Origin: Streptomyces sp. A2-16
Lineage (GTDB): Bacteria > Actinomycetota > Actinomycetes > Streptomycetales > Streptomycetaceae
DNA length: 64,000 nucleotides
Assembly: GCF_018128905.1 (NCBI RefSeq)
Contig: NZ_CP063808.1
Location: 6,448,001-6,512,000, forward strand
Direction: 5' to 3'
This document shows, piece after piece, positions 34,815 through 44,040 of the stretch (position 1 is its first letter; every line of letters starts with the position of its first letter). The notes below the pieces were generated by a model. The model was not told the DNA's origin. It saw only the letters and a list, made by a program, of their open reading frames with translations, and ran no database searches. The position numbers were made by a program, and so were the translations under genes.

Positions 34815-35984
34815 CTAGAGCCTCTCCAGGATCATCGCGTTGGCCAGGCCGCCCGCTTCGCACATCGTCTGCAGTGCGTAGCGGGCTCCCCGCTCCCGCA
34901 TCGCGTGCACCAAGGTCGTCGTCAGGCGGGTGCCGCTCGCGCCCAGGGGGTGGCCCAGCGCTATCGCGCCGCCGTGGACGTTGACCTTGGAAAGGTCCGC
35001 TCCCGTCTCCTGACGCCAGGCCAGGACCACGCTGGAGAAGGCCTCGTTGACCTCGAACAGGTCGATGTCGTCGAGGGCGAGGCCGGCTCGGCGCAGGACC
35101 CTCTCCGTGGCCGGGACGACTCCCGTGAGCATGAGGACCGGGTCGGATCCGGTGACCGCGAAGCTGTGGAGGCGGGCCAGGGGGCGCAGGCCGAGTCGTC
35201 GCGCGGTCTCGCCGGACATGACGAGCACGGCGGAGGCGCCGTCGTTGACCGGGCTGGCGTTGCCCGCCGTGACGTTCCACTCGATCTGGGGGAAGCGTTC
35301 GGCGAAGGCAGGGTCGTAGTAGGCGGGCCTGAGGCCGGCGAGGATCTCGGGGGTGCTGCCCGGGCGTACGCATTCGTCGCGCGACAGGCCCTCCAGCGGT
35401 GCCGTTTCGGCGTCGAAGAGACCCTTCTCCCAGGCCGCTGCGGCCTTCTGGTGCGAGGCGACCGCGAACGCGTCCATCTGCTCGCGCGAGATCGACCACT
35501 TCGCCGCGATGAGCTCGGCGCTGATGCCCTGCGGGACCAGGCCCTCCTTGTACCGTGCGGCGACTCCGGGGCCGAAGGGGTCCTTGCCCTCGGGCACGTT
35601 CGACCACATCGGCACGCGGCTCATCGACTCGACCCCGCAGGCGACGACGATGTCGTAGGCGCCCGCGATCACGCCCTGCGCGGCGAAGTGCACGGCCTGC
35701 TGGGAGGACCCGCACTGGCGGTCCACGGTGGTCGCCGGGACCGTCTCCGGGAAGCCGGCCGACAGGGCCGCGTAGCGGGTGGTGTTCATGGCCTGCTCGC
35801 CGACCTGGTCGACGGCGCCGCCGATGACGTCGTCGATGAGCGCCGGGTCGACACCGGAGCGCTCCACGAGGGTGCGCAGGGTGTGGGCGAGGAGTTCGAC
35901 GGGGTGCACGTGCGCGAGGGCGCCGTTCGGCTTGCCCTTGCCGATGGGAGTGCGTACGGCTTCGACGATCACTGCGTCAGGCAT
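34815..35984 (-). CDS. Thiolase (acetyl-CoA C-acyltransferase)
   Basis: 389 residues from ATG 35984 (MPDAVIVEAVRTPIGKGK), with GGAGGC as ribosome-binding site. The nucleophilic Cys is in DRQCGSSQQAVHFAAQ. NEAF and GGAIALGHPLGASGTR, with the catalytic His, are near the C-terminus, and the final active-site Cys is in TMCEAGGLAN. It catalyses reversible acetyl-CoA condensation or beta-ketoacyl-CoA cleavage. It is divergent from an HxlR regulator with 93 bp between the starts, which may control it. Confidence 0.95.
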   Translation of the reverse strand: MPDAVIVEAVRTPIGKGKPNGALAHVHPVELLAHTLRTLVERSGVDPALIDDVIGGAVDQVGEQAMNTTRYAALSAGFPETVPATTVDRQCGSSQQAVHFAAQGVIAGAYDIVVACGVESMSRVPMWSNVPEGKDPFGPGVAARYKEGLVPQGISAELIAAKWSISREQMDAFAVASHQKAAAAWEKGLFDAETAPLEGLSRDECVRPGSTPEILAGLRPAYYDPAFAERFPQIEWNVTAGNASPVNDGASAVLVMSGETARRLGLRPLARLHSFAVTGSDPVLMLTGVVPATERVLRRAGLALDDIDLFEVNEAFSSVVLAWRQETGADLSKVNVHGGAIALGHPLGASGTRLTTTLVHAMRERGARYALQTMCEAGGLANAMILERL

Positions 35985-36033
35985 GCTGCGGGCCTCCATG
36001 GCTACCAGTGAGTAGGAAATCCGAACTCACGAT

Positions 36034-36046
36034 AACTCCGCGAGTT
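36034..36046. promoter_or_regulatory. Candidate HxlR operator in the thiolase/HxlR divergon
   Basis: AACTCCGCGAGTT is a perfect 5+5 inverted repeat with a 3-bp centre, 50 bp from the thiolase start and 31 bp from the HxlR start. Another AACTC half-site lies at 36024. A possible -10 (TAGACT, 36066-36071) lies 6 bp before the HxlR ATG, suggesting a leaderless mRNA. Confidence 0.45.
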
Positions 36047-36077
36047 GGAAAAACAAACCCTCTACTAGACTGGGCGC

Positions 36078-36548
36078 ATGGCCGCCACCAAGGACCCGCG
36101 TCCCTGCTCGATCGCCGACGCCCTCGCACTCGTCGGCGAGAAGTACTCCCTGCTCGTGCTGCGGGAGGTCTGCCTGGGCAACCGCCGCTTCGACCAACTG
36201 GTGCGCAACATCGGGGCCCCGCGCGACATCCTGGCCACCCGGCTGCGCCGGCTCGTCGACGCCGGGATCCTCACCAAGCGGGTCTACAGCGAGCGGCCGC
36301 AGCGCTTCGAGTACCGGCCGACGCAGGCGGGGCTCGAACTGGAACCGGTGCTGCTGACCCTCATGGCGTGGGGCGACCGGCACCTGCGCGGGGACGACGA
36401 CCGGCCCATGGTCGTCGAGCACAGCTGCGGCAACGAACTGCTGCCGGTCGTCTCCTGCTCCGCCTGCGGGGGCCCGGTGGCCCACGAGGACCTCACGGCC
36501 CACCCCCAGGCCCCCGGCTGGACGGTGACCGGACCGACGGCCGCCTGA
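36078..36548 (+). CDS. HxlR family transcriptional regulator
   Basis: 156 residues. The winged-helix core (about 8-105) contains CSIADALALVGEKYSLLVLREVCLGNRRFDQL, cited as a landmark for the HxlR family, then GAPRDILATRLRRLVDAGIL. The Cys near residue 9 is conserved in redox- or electrophile-sensing members. An extra C-terminal segment has CGNELLPVVSCSACGG, three cysteines that could bind zinc or sense redox. Divergent from thiolase, its likely target. Confidence 0.9.
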   Translation: MAATKDPRPCSIADALALVGEKYSLLVLREVCLGNRRFDQLVRNIGAPRDILATRLRRLVDAGILTKRVYSERPQRFEYRPTQAGLELEPVLLTLMAWGDRHLRGDDDRPMVVEHSCGNELLPVVSCSACGGPVAHEDLTAHPQAPGWTVTGPTAA

Positions 36549-36695
36549 CCGCCCCGCATCGGGCGCTGCACCGGGCCCTGTGCGGGGGCCGTCAGGGCGG
36601 GGCGCTACGCTGCCCCTCGCACCCCGATCACCGCACCCGGTGATGTGGCGCGCCCGACTCCCCTCACACGATCAGCACTTGGACGCCGTAACTTC

Positions 36696-37571
36696 ATGTC
36701 TTGGTTTGAATCACTCATCCTCGGACTCGTCCAGGGGCTGACCGAGTTCCTTCCCGTCTCGTCCAGCGCGCATCTGCGCCTGACCGCGGCCTTCTCGGGC
36801 TGGAAGGACCCCGGGGCGGCCTTCACCGCGATCACGCAGATCGGCACCGAGGCAGCCGTGCTGATCTACTTCCGCAAGGACATCGGGCGGATCGTCTCGA
36901 CGTGGAGCCGCTCCCTGGTGAAGAAGGAGCTGCGCAGCGACCACGAGGCCCAGATGGGCTGGTTGGTGATCGTCGGCTCGATCCCGATCGGTGTGCTGGG
37001 GCTGCTGTTCAAGGACCAGATCGAGGGACCGTTCCGCGATCTGCGCATCACCGCCACCATGCTGATCGTCGTCGGCATCGTGATCGGTATCGCGGACCGT
37101 CTGGCGGCACGGGACGAGACCGGCGGGCGGCATCGCGCGCCCAAGCAGCGCAAGGGACTTGAGGACCTGGGGGTCAAGGACGGGCTGATCTTCGGCCTCT
37201 GCCAGGCCATGGCCCTCGTCCCCGGGGTCTCCCGCTCCGGCGCCACCATCAGCGGCGGCCTCTTCATGGGCTACAAGCGCGAGTCCGCGGCCCGCTACTC
37301 CTTCCTCCTCGCCATCCCGGCCGTACTGGCCTCCGGGCTGTTCGAGCTGAAGGACGCGATGGAGAACGACCACGTGTCCTGGGGGCCCACGATCTTCGCC
37401 ACGGTGATCGCGTTCGGTACGGGTTACGCCGTCATCGCCTGGTTCATGAAGTTCATCTCCACCAAGAGCTTCATGCCCTTCGTCTGGTACCGCATCGCCC
37501 TCGGCATCGTCATCATCGTCCTGGTCACCATGGGCGCCCTGAGCCCCCACGCGGCGGAATCGGCGGGCTGA
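36696..37571 (+). CDS. uppP: Undecaprenyl-diphosphatase
   Basis: 291 residues from ATG 36696. The two BacA/UppP signatures are present: the E-rich LVQGLTEFLPVSSSAHLRL near the N-terminus and PGVSRSGATISGGLFMG in the middle, with the catalytic Glu, Ser and Arg. About eight membrane helices. It recycles the C55 lipid carrier for peptidoglycan and other envelope polymers, and high dosage gives bacitracin resistance. No operon partner is seen. Confidence 0.95.
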   Translation: MSWFESLILGLVQGLTEFLPVSSSAHLRLTAAFSGWKDPGAAFTAITQIGTEAAVLIYFRKDIGRIVSTWSRSLVKKELRSDHEAQMGWLVIVGSIPIGVLGLLFKDQIEGPFRDLRITATMLIVVGIVIGIADRLAARDETGGRHRAPKQRKGLEDLGVKDGLIFGLCQAMALVPGVSRSGATISGGLFMGYKRESAARYSFLLAIPAVLASGLFELKDAMENDHVSWGPTIFATVIAFGTGYAVIAWFMKFISTKSFMPFVWYRIALGIVIIVLVTMGALSPHAAESAG

Positions 37572-37746
37572 GCCGGGCGCACGCCTCACCCGCCGGCAGT
37601 TCGCGCGAGCGCGAACCCCTCTTCCCGGCCCAGGAGTTCCGCCTCCCCGTCACAGGGTGTCCGCCCCGAATCCCGTGACCAACCGCATACGTTCTGCGTA
37701 GCTGTCCGGTAGCGGACTGTCAGTTCTTGCGCCTAGGCTTGTTCAC

Positions 37747-37926
37747 ATGTTCCCCGATTCCGAGAGCTCTGGTTCCGTGCGGTCTGCTGCCGAGGTGAAC
37801 GAGCAGATCCGGGCGCTCTGGATGCGTGCCGGCGGCACCCTGTCGTCCCAGGAGCGCGCCGAGTACGAGCTGTTGGTCGTCGAGTGGGCCGCCGCGATCC
37901 GCGGTGATGTCATCGAGGCGGCCTGA
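37747..37926 (+). CDS. Small conserved acidic protein, probably leaderless
   Basis: 59 residues from ATG 37747 to TGA 37924-37926, starting MFPDSESSGSVRSAAEVNEQ and ending AAIRGDVIEAA. Two amphipathic helices are predicted around IRALWMRAGG and ERAEYELLVVEWAAAI. The protein is acidic with no signal peptide. A -10-like TAGGCT (37734-37739) lies 7 bp before the ATG, so the transcript may begin at the start codon. Codon positions show strong GC3 bias. I recall similar short proteins in Streptomyces but no known function. Confidence 0.75.
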   Translation: MFPDSESSGSVRSAAEVNEQIRALWMRAGGTLSSQERAEYELLVVEWAAAIRGDVIEAA

Positions 37927-38040
37927 GCCGAGCCCACGTCGGCCGAAACACCCTGTACGCCCGCGCAGTTCCCTCCGATAGCCTGCACGACCCCACCGTC
38001 GAGACCCGGACCCCCGCGTCCCTCGAAGTGAGGTCATGCC

Positions 38041-39213
38041 ATGAGAGCGATCGTCGTGGGCGCGGGCATCGGAGGACTCACCGCGACGCTCGCCCTGCGC
38101 CGGGCCGGCCATGACGTGACCCTCCTCGAGCAGTCGCGGCGGCTCACCGAGATCGGCGCCGGCATCCAGCTCGCCCCCAACGCCACCCGCGTACTGCGCC
38201 GGTTGAACCTCCTCGACGCGGTCGCACAGCACTCCGTCCGCCCCGCCCACCTCAGCTTCCGCACCTGGTCCGACGGCTCCGAGATCTGCCGCTATGTCAT
38301 CGGCCGCGACGCCGAGGAGGAGTTCGGGGCGCCGTACCTCCAGGTCCACCGGGCCGATCTCCAACGGGCCCTGGCCGCCGCCGTACCGCCCGGTTCGCTG
38401 CGCCTGGCCACCCCTGTCACGGGGATCGACCAGGACGACAAGGCCGCCCGGGTGACCACGGCGAGCGGTGAACGCCTGGACGCCGACCTCGTCGTGGCCG
38501 CCGACGGCATCCGCTCCGCCGCCCGCCAGTGGCTCTTCGGCGCGGACGAGGCGGTGTTCTCGCACACCGCCGCCTACCGGGCCCTGCTCCCCGCCGCCGA
38601 GGTCGCCGACCTGGACCTCCCGCAGTACGCCGGCTGGCTCGGCCCGGGCGGCCACGTCGTCCACTACTGGCTGCGCCGCGGCGAACTCCTCAACGTCGTG
38701 GCCGTGTTCGTGACGGACCGGGCCGCCCGGGAGTCGTGGACCGCGCAGGCGGAACCCGGCGAGCAGCTGCGCACCTTCGCCGGCTGGGACCCCCGGCTGC
38801 TGACCGTCCTCGACCGCGCGGGCCAGGTCTTCCGCCACGGCATCCACACGCGTGCCCCGCTCCCCCGCTGGCACGTCGGCCGCGTCACCCTGCTCGGCGA
38901 CAGCGCCCACGCGATGGTGCCCTTCCAGGCGCAGGGCGCGGCCCAGGCCGTGATGGACGCGGCCGTGCTCGGCGACTGCCTGACCGACGCGCGTGCGGAC
39001 GAGGTGCCCGAGGCCCTCGAGCGGTACGTCCGCCGACGGGTCCCGGCGGCCACCGCCGTGCAGGCCGGTTCCGCCCGCGCGGGCCATGACTACCACCTGC
39101 CGGACGGCCCCGAGGCCGACGCCCGCAACGCCCGCCTGGTCGCCCTCGCGGCCGGGAACAGGTTCGGTCCCCATGCGGCCGCCTGGCCGGAGGACGTCGT
39201 GGCGGACCGATGA
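38041..39213 (+). CDS. FAD-dependent monooxygenase (salicylate hydroxylase-like)
   Basis: 390 residues. The FAD motif is VVGAGIGGLTATLALRRAGH. EIGAGIQLAPNATRVLRRL is typical of the salicylate / 3-hydroxybenzoate 6-hydroxylase group. The DG motif is VVAADGIRSAAR, and LLGDSAHAMVPFQAQGAAQA completes the FAD site. It hydroxylates an aromatic substrate with NADH and O2. The NTF2-like gene 50-67 bp downstream may work with it. Confidence 0.9.
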   Translation: MRAIVVGAGIGGLTATLALRRAGHDVTLLEQSRRLTEIGAGIQLAPNATRVLRRLNLLDAVAQHSVRPAHLSFRTWSDGSEICRYVIGRDAEEEFGAPYLQVHRADLQRALAAAVPPGSLRLATPVTGIDQDDKAARVTTASGERLDADLVVAADGIRSAARQWLFGADEAVFSHTAAYRALLPAAEVADLDLPQYAGWLGPGGHVVHYWLRRGELLNVVAVFVTDRAARESWTAQAEPGEQLRTFAGWDPRLLTVLDRAGQVFRHGIHTRAPLPRWHVGRVTLLGDSAHAMVPFQAQGAAQAVMDAAVLGDCLTDARADEVPEALERYVRRRVPAATAVQAGSARAGHDYHLPDGPEADARNARLVALAAGNRFGPHAAAWPEDVVADR

Positions 39214-39280
39214 CCCCGCACCCGCCGAATGTCCCCGCACGCCCCTTGGCTCGGCCCGCCCCATGCCCAACACTGAGCCG

Positions 39281-39766
39281 ATGACGCAGCGTGTGGAGCT
39301 CGCGACCGTGATGGACCGGCTGGCCGTGGACGCACTCGTCACCGACTACGCCGTGGCCGTGGACGACGGCGACTGGGAGGCGTACCGAGGACTGTTCACC
39401 TCCGACGGACGGGCCGACTACCGCTCGGCGGGCGGGGTCGAGGGGGACGCGCACACGATCGCCGTCTGGCTCGCGGAGAGCCTGGGGCTCTTCTCGATGC
39501 GCCAGCACCTGATCGTCAACCGCCGTGTCCGCTTCGGCACCCTGGACCAGGACACCGGCGACACGGCCCGCGTCCAGGCCGACTACGTCAATCCCATGCG
39601 CCTCGCCGGTGACGGCGCCGCCTCCACCGCCCCCGACTTCGTCTGCGGCGGCCGTTACGCCTTCGCCCTGCTGCGCACGGACGCCGGCTGGCGGCTGCGC
39701 GAGGTCGTCGTGGAGGAGAAGTGGCGGCGTCTGCCGGACCCCCGGCCCGCACCTGTGATCAACTGA
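39281..39766 (+). CDS. NTF2-like (SnoaL-type) protein
   Basis: 161 residues from ATG 39281; ATG 39263 would add six residues, and neither has a good ribosome-binding site. A cone-shaped NTF2-like fold is indicated by DRLAVDALVTDYAVAVDDGDWEAYRGLF followed by an antiparallel beta-sheet, ending GGRYAFALLRTDAGWRLREVVVEEKW. Members are small hydrolases, cyclases, dehydratases or binding proteins. Being next to an FAD monooxygenase suggests a shared aromatic substrate, but that is inference. Confidence 0.8.
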   Translation: MTQRVELATVMDRLAVDALVTDYAVAVDDGDWEAYRGLFTSDGRADYRSAGGVEGDAHTIAVWLAESLGLFSMRQHLIVNRRVRFGTLDQDTGDTARVQADYVNPMRLAGDGAASTAPDFVCGGRYAFALLRTDAGWRLREVVVEEKWRRLPDPRPAPVIN

Positions 39767-39828
39767 ACCGACCCCTTCGGGTCGTCAACCGCACGCACAC
39801 CGACACCCACACGGGGTAGGAGCGCCGT

Positions 39829-41388
39829 ATGACCACGTTCGGCCCCCTGCTCACCTCCCCGTGGCGGCGCTCGACCGTCGCCGTGCTGGCGGGTGCCCTC
39901 CCCGTCCTCGCCTTCCCGGCCCCCTCCCTGTGGTGGCTGGCCTACGTGGCCCTCGTCCCCTGGATCGCGCTGATCCGCTCGGCACCCACGGCGAAACGGG
40001 CGGCGTACGACGGCTGGGCGGGCGGTTTCGGGTTCATGGTGGGGATGCACCACTGGCTGCTGCCGAGCCTGAACGTGTTCATCTTCGTCATCGGCGCCCT
40101 GCTCGGCGCGCTGTGGGCCCCCTGGGGCGCCCTGGTACGGCACTTCCTGGCCGGAACGCCCTCGCGCGGCCGGATCGCCGGCGCCCTGGCCGTACTGCCG
40201 TCGGGCTGGCTCGGCATCGAGCTCGTTCGGTCCTGGCAGGGGCTCGGCGGCCCGTGGGGCATGCTCGGCTCCAGCCAGTGGGAGGTCGCACCGGCGCTGC
40301 GGCTGGCCTCGGTCGGCGGGGTGTGGCTGATCAGCTTCCTGATCGTGGCCGTCAATGTGGCGGTCGCCGTGCTGGTGACGGTCCGTGAGTCCCGGCTCCC
40401 GGCGGTGGCGGGCCTGGCCGCCGTGGCCGCGGTGACCTCGGCGGCCTGGATGTGGTCGCCGCGTCCCGACACGAGCGGCAGCACCCGCATCGCCGTCGTC
40501 CAGCCCGGTGTCGTCGACGGCCCCGACCGGCGCTTCGCCCGCGAGGAGCAGCTGACCCGCGATCTCGCCGGGCAGGACGTCGACCTGATCGTCTGGGGCG
40601 AGAGCAGTGTCGGCTTCGACCTCGGGGACCGGCCCGACCTGTCGAAGCGGATCGCGGCGCTCTCCGCGGAGACCGGCGCCGACATCCTCGTCAACGTGGA
40701 CGCCCGCCGCTCCGACAAACCCGGCATCTACAAGAGTTCGGTGCTCGTCGGCCCCGACGGACTCACCGGCGACCGCTACGACAAGATGCGCCTGGTCCCG
40801 TTCGGCGAGTACATCCCCGCCCGCTCGCTGCTGGGCTGGGCCACCTCGGTCGGCAAGGCGGCGGGCGAGAACCGCAGGCACGGTACCGAGCAGGTCCTGA
40901 TGAACGTCGGCCACGGACTGACAGTCGGCCCGATGGTGTGCTTCGAGTCGGCGTTCCCCGACATGAGCCGCCATCTCGCCGAGGACGGCGCCCAGCTGCT
41001 GATCGCCCAGTCGGCGACCTCGTCCTTCCAGCACAGCTGGGCCCCCGAGCAGCACGCCTCGCTGGCCGCCCTGCGCGCCGCCGAGTCGGGCCGCCCGATG
41101 GTCCACTCGACCCTGACCGGCGTCTCCGCCGTGTACGACGCGAGCGGGCAGCGCGTCGGCCGGTGGGTCGGCACCGATGCCGCCACCTCGCGCGTGTACG
41201 ACGTACCGCTGGCGACGGGGACGACGCCGTACGTCCGCTTCGGCGACTGGCCGGTGCACGCGGCGCTGCTGGTGCTCGGCGTGTGGTGCGCCGTCCGCCT
41301 GCGCCGACGGTTCAGGCGGCCCTCTCCTGAACCGCGCGTACCACCCGCTCGCACAGCTCATGGGTCGCCAGCGCGTCCCGGGCGCTGA
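39829..41388 (+). CDS. lnt: Apolipoprotein N-acyltransferase
   Basis: 519 residues. Five or so N-terminal membrane helices (to about 215) are followed by a nitrilase-like periplasmic domain (about 220-485). The catalytic triad is visible: Glu in VWGESSVGFD, Lys in YDKMRLVPFGEY, Cys in GPMVCFESAFPD. It N-acylates the lipid-modified Cys of lipoproteins; Streptomyces often carries two paralogues. The last 77 bp overlap the convergent Gfo/Idh gene. Confidence 0.95.
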   Translation: MTTFGPLLTSPWRRSTVAVLAGALPVLAFPAPSLWWLAYVALVPWIALIRSAPTAKRAAYDGWAGGFGFMVGMHHWLLPSLNVFIFVIGALLGALWAPWGALVRHFLAGTPSRGRIAGALAVLPSGWLGIELVRSWQGLGGPWGMLGSSQWEVAPALRLASVGGVWLISFLIVAVNVAVAVLVTVRESRLPAVAGLAAVAAVTSAAWMWSPRPDTSGSTRIAVVQPGVVDGPDRRFAREEQLTRDLAGQDVDLIVWGESSVGFDLGDRPDLSKRIAALSAETGADILVNVDARRSDKPGIYKSSVLVGPDGLTGDRYDKMRLVPFGEYIPARSLLGWATSVGKAAGENRRHGTEQVLMNVGHGLTVGPMVCFESAFPDMSRHLAEDGAQLLIAQSATSSFQHSWAPEQHASLAALRAAESGRPMVHSTLTGVSAVYDASGQRVGRWVGTDAATSRVYDVPLATGTTPYVRFGDWPVHAALLVLGVWCAVRLRRRFRRPSPEPRVPPARTAHGSPARPGR

Positions 41389-42217
41389 GCACCTTTCCCG
41401 CGCGTACGGCGTCGAGGAAGGCGAGCACCGCCTGCTCGATGCCGCGCTGCCGGGCCACCGGCACCCAGTCGCCGCGCCGCCGCACGGTCGGCTGGCCCTT
41501 GTGGTCGATCACCTCGGCGAGGTTGAGCACCTGCCGCTTGGTGTCCTGCCCGGACACCTCCAGGATCTCTTCGGCGGAGCCGCTGAGCCGGTTCATCACC
41601 CCGAGCGCGGTGAAACCGTCGCCGGCGAGCTGCAGCACGACGTGGTGCAGCAGGCCGTCCACCACGCGCGCGCGTACCGTCACGTCGTCGACCGGCCCCG
41701 GCACCAGGAACCGCAGGGTGTCGACGACGTGGATGAAGTCGTCGAGGATCATCGCGCGCGGCTCCTCCGGGAGCCCGATCCGGTTCTTCTGCATGAGGAT
41801 CAGCTCGCGCGGGTGCTCGGCGCACTGCGCGTACCCGGGGGCGAACCGCCGGTTGAAGCCGACGGCCAGACTCGTGCCGCGCTGTTCGGCGAGCGCCACC
41901 AGCCGTTCGGAGTCGGCGAGTTCATAGGCGAGCGGCTTGTCGACGTACGTCGGTACGCCCGCCTCCAGCAACCGCGTGACGATGTCGGGGTGCACGTTGG
42001 TCGGCGCGTGCACGAAGGCGGCGTCGAGGTCCTGGGCGAGCAGCGAGTCGAGGTCGCGGTGCCGTTGTCCGTCGGGGAGGTGGAGACCGTCGGCGACCCG
42101 GGTCAGGGTCGCCGGCGTCCGCGTCTGCACATGGAGTTCGACGCCGGGCCGGCCGCCGAGCACCGGCAGATACGCCTTCTGCGCGATGTCCCCGAGTCCG
42201 ATGCAGCCGACCTTCAC
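41312..42217 (-). CDS. Gfo/Idh/MocA family oxidoreductase
   Basis: 301 residues from GTG 42217 (VKVGCIGLGDIAQKAYLPVL), with GAAGGAG as ribosome-binding site. The Rossmann GXGXXA motif is at the start. YVDKPLAYE takes the place of the family EKP motif and retains the catalytic Lys. The C-terminal domain is the substrate-binding open sheet. It acts on a sugar, inositol or similar alcohol with NAD(P). The C-terminal 77 bp overlap lnt on the other strand. Divergent from DinB across about 120 bp. Confidence 0.88.
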   Translation of the reverse strand: MKVGCIGLGDIAQKAYLPVLGGRPGVELHVQTRTPATLTRVADGLHLPDGQRHRDLDSLLAQDLDAAFVHAPTNVHPDIVTRLLEAGVPTYVDKPLAYELADSERLVALAEQRGTSLAVGFNRRFAPGYAQCAEHPRELILMQKNRIGLPEEPRAMILDDFIHVVDTLRFLVPGPVDDVTVRARVVDGLLHHVVLQLAGDGFTALGVMNRLSGSAEEILEVSGQDTKRQVLNLAEVIDHKGQPTVRRRGDWVPVARQRGIEQAVLAFLDAVRAGKVLSARDALATHELCERVVRAVQERAA

Positions 42218-42338
42218 GTGGACTCCTTCGACCGTTGTCTCCCAGGCTTCTCCGGAAGCATACGGCGGCCTTCCCGGGCCCCGGCCGGCGACCGGGAATT
42301 CGCTGGTGGCGAGCGGTGAGCCGGGGGAGGATGCCGAC

Positions 42339-42851
42339 ATGACGACTCAGCGCGCCGAACCCGCGACCACCGCCGACGAACGCTCCATGCTGGAGGGCTG
42401 GCTGGACTACCACCGGCAGACCCTCGCCTGGAAGTGCGAGGACCTGACCGACGCCCAGCTGAGGACCGCCGCGGTGGAACCCTCCACGCTCTCCCTGATG
42501 GGCCTGGTGCGGCACATGGCGGAGGTGGAGCGCAGCTGGTTCCGCCGGGTCCTGGCCGACGAGGACGCCGGGCCGATCTACTACAGCGAGGAGGACCCGG
42601 ACGGCGAGTTCCGTCTCACCGAGGCCGACACCTGGCAGGAGGCGTACGGCACCTGGCAGGCGGAGATCGAGCGGAGCCGGCAGAACGCGGCCCGCTTCGG
42701 CCTGGACGACCTCACCGTGGGCAAGCACCGCAGGACCGGGGAGCGGTTCAACCTGCGCTGGCTCTACACCCACATGATCGAGGAGTACGCCCGGCACAAC
42801 GGGCACGCCGACCTGATCCGCGAGCGTCTCGACGGCACCACCGGCGACTGA
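42339..42851 (+). CDS. DinB family protein
   Basis: 170 residues from ATG 42339, preceded by GGGGGAGG. The four-helix DinB/DfsB-like fold has VRHMAEVERSWFRR (first metal His) and LRWLYTHMIEEYARHNGHADLIRE, with the two further conserved His residues. Members are metal-binding, and some are bacillithiol or mycothiol S-transferases. A mycothiol-dependent detoxification role is plausible in Streptomyces but not shown. Confidence 0.92.
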   Translation: MTTQRAEPATTADERSMLEGWLDYHRQTLAWKCEDLTDAQLRTAAVEPSTLSLMGLVRHMAEVERSWFRRVLADEDAGPIYYSEEDPDGEFRLTEADTWQEAYGTWQAEIERSRQNAARFGLDDLTVGKHRRTGERFNLRWLYTHMIEEYARHNGHADLIRERLDGTTGD

Positions 42852-42900
42852 CGTCAGCACCGGCAGGCCCGAGCACGCCGTATGGGGGCGGAGATCACCC

Positions 42901-43506
42901 GTGCGGGGCAACCTCCGCTCGTCCGCTGTCGCCGAGGTCTTGCGAACCAGCAGAGTGGCGCGGGTGCATCGAACCACGACTACCGCAACGCTCCTGGTCA
43001 CCGTGGCTGTCTCGGCCCTCACCGGCTGTGTGACGATCCAGCGTCCACCCGTGTCCGGGCCGCCGCCGACGACGGCACCTTCGCAGCCGCCGGGGCCGGG
43101 GGACGCCCGCCCGGACGGTCAGGCGCAACCGCAGATCGTGCAGGCCCCTGCCCAGGAGGCGCTTTCCATGATCGACCCGTCCCGGTCCTCGAAGCCGGGT
43201 GGGACCGCGTCCCGTGACAGGGCGCCGGGGACCGCGGCGGCTCCGGCGCAGCCGCGGGACGGACAGCCGGCCGACGCACGACCGGTCCACCCGCAGCACC
43301 CGGCGCACCCGGCCCGTCCCGAGCCGCGGCGCCCGGACGCCCCGCACCACGGGCAGCCCCGGGTCGAGATCCCGGACGTGGCCAAGTCGGTCCCCACGGC
43401 GGTTCCCAGGGGGCCGAAGGACGTCTGCGCGCTGGGCAGGAAGTACGGACGCTGGCAGGAGGGCAGCCCCGAGTCGGCCATCTGCGACCAGACCTACGGG
43501 CGTTGA
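42901..43506 (+). CDS. Putative secreted lipoprotein, Pro-rich
   Basis: 201 residues from GTG 42901, 8 bp after GGAG; GTG 42964 would begin closer to the signal peptide. The signal peptide TTTATLLVTVAVSALTGC has a lipobox (ALTGC), so a lipidated Cys is expected. The mature part is a disordered Pro/Ala/Gln linker followed by a short conserved C-terminus (VCALGRKYGRWQEGSPESAICDQTYG) with two cysteines. Exposed outer-membrane-face lipoprotein of unknown function. Confidence 0.8.
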   Translation: MRGNLRSSAVAEVLRTSRVARVHRTTTTATLLVTVAVSALTGCVTIQRPPVSGPPPTTAPSQPPGPGDARPDGQAQPQIVQAPAQEALSMIDPSRSSKPGGTASRDRAPGTAAAPAQPRDGQPADARPVHPQHPAHPARPEPRRPDAPHHGQPRVEIPDVAKSVPTAVPRGPKDVCALGRKYGRWQEGSPESAICDQTYGR

Positions 43507-43518
43507 GGCGCCCGGGTC

Positions 43519-44040
43519 TCAGGGCCGCTGCCGCGGCGGCCCCCACCCTCCGTCGCCGGCGGATCCGTGTTCGCCGAGCCGGAGTTCCAGCCTGCTGATC
43601 GCCGCCCGCACCCCGTCGCTGTAGTTGTCCTCCCCCAGGGCGTCCGCCGCCCTGCGGGCCCGGCGCAGATGGGTGCGGGCGGCGTCCGTGCGGGCCAGCC
43701 GCACGTAGTCGGCGGCCAGGTTCAGGTGGAGCGAGGGATACAGGGCGCGCACCGCGAGCGCGCCCTCGCGCCGGGTGAGCCGGTCGTCGGTGAGCTCCTC
43801 GGCCGCCGTCAACGCCCTCAGGTCCCAGGCGAGTTCGTCGCAGGGGTCGTCCTGGGCGTCGGCCATGTAGTGGGCCAGGGTGCAGCGGTGCAGCGGGTCG
43901 CCGTCCTCGCCTAGCTCCGCCCACAGCTCCAGGAAGCGGTGCCGGGCCTCCTCGCGGTCCCCCGCGTGGCACAGCATGACGACCTGCCCGATCCGCGTCA
44001 TCACGGCATCCGGCGCCGTCTGCTCCTGTCGCTCCGTCAC
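43519..44040 (-). CDS. TPR-like helical protein
   Basis: 173 residues. All-helical, with repeat-like segments GDREEARHRFLELWAELG, PSLHLNLAADYVRLARTDAARTHLRRARRAADAL and EDNYSDGVRAAISRLELRL, consistent with tetratricopeptide-like packing. A scaffold or binding protein in the cytoplasm. It is convergent with the lipoprotein gene 12 bp away. Function unknown. Confidence 0.78.
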   Translation of the reverse strand: MTERQEQTAPDAVMTRIGQVVMLCHAGDREEARHRFLELWAELGEDGDPLHRCTLAHYMADAQDDPCDELAWDLRALTAAEELTDDRLTRREGALAVRALYPSLHLNLAADYVRLARTDAARTHLRRARRAADALGEDNYSDGVRAAISRLELRLGEHGSAGDGGWGPPRQRP

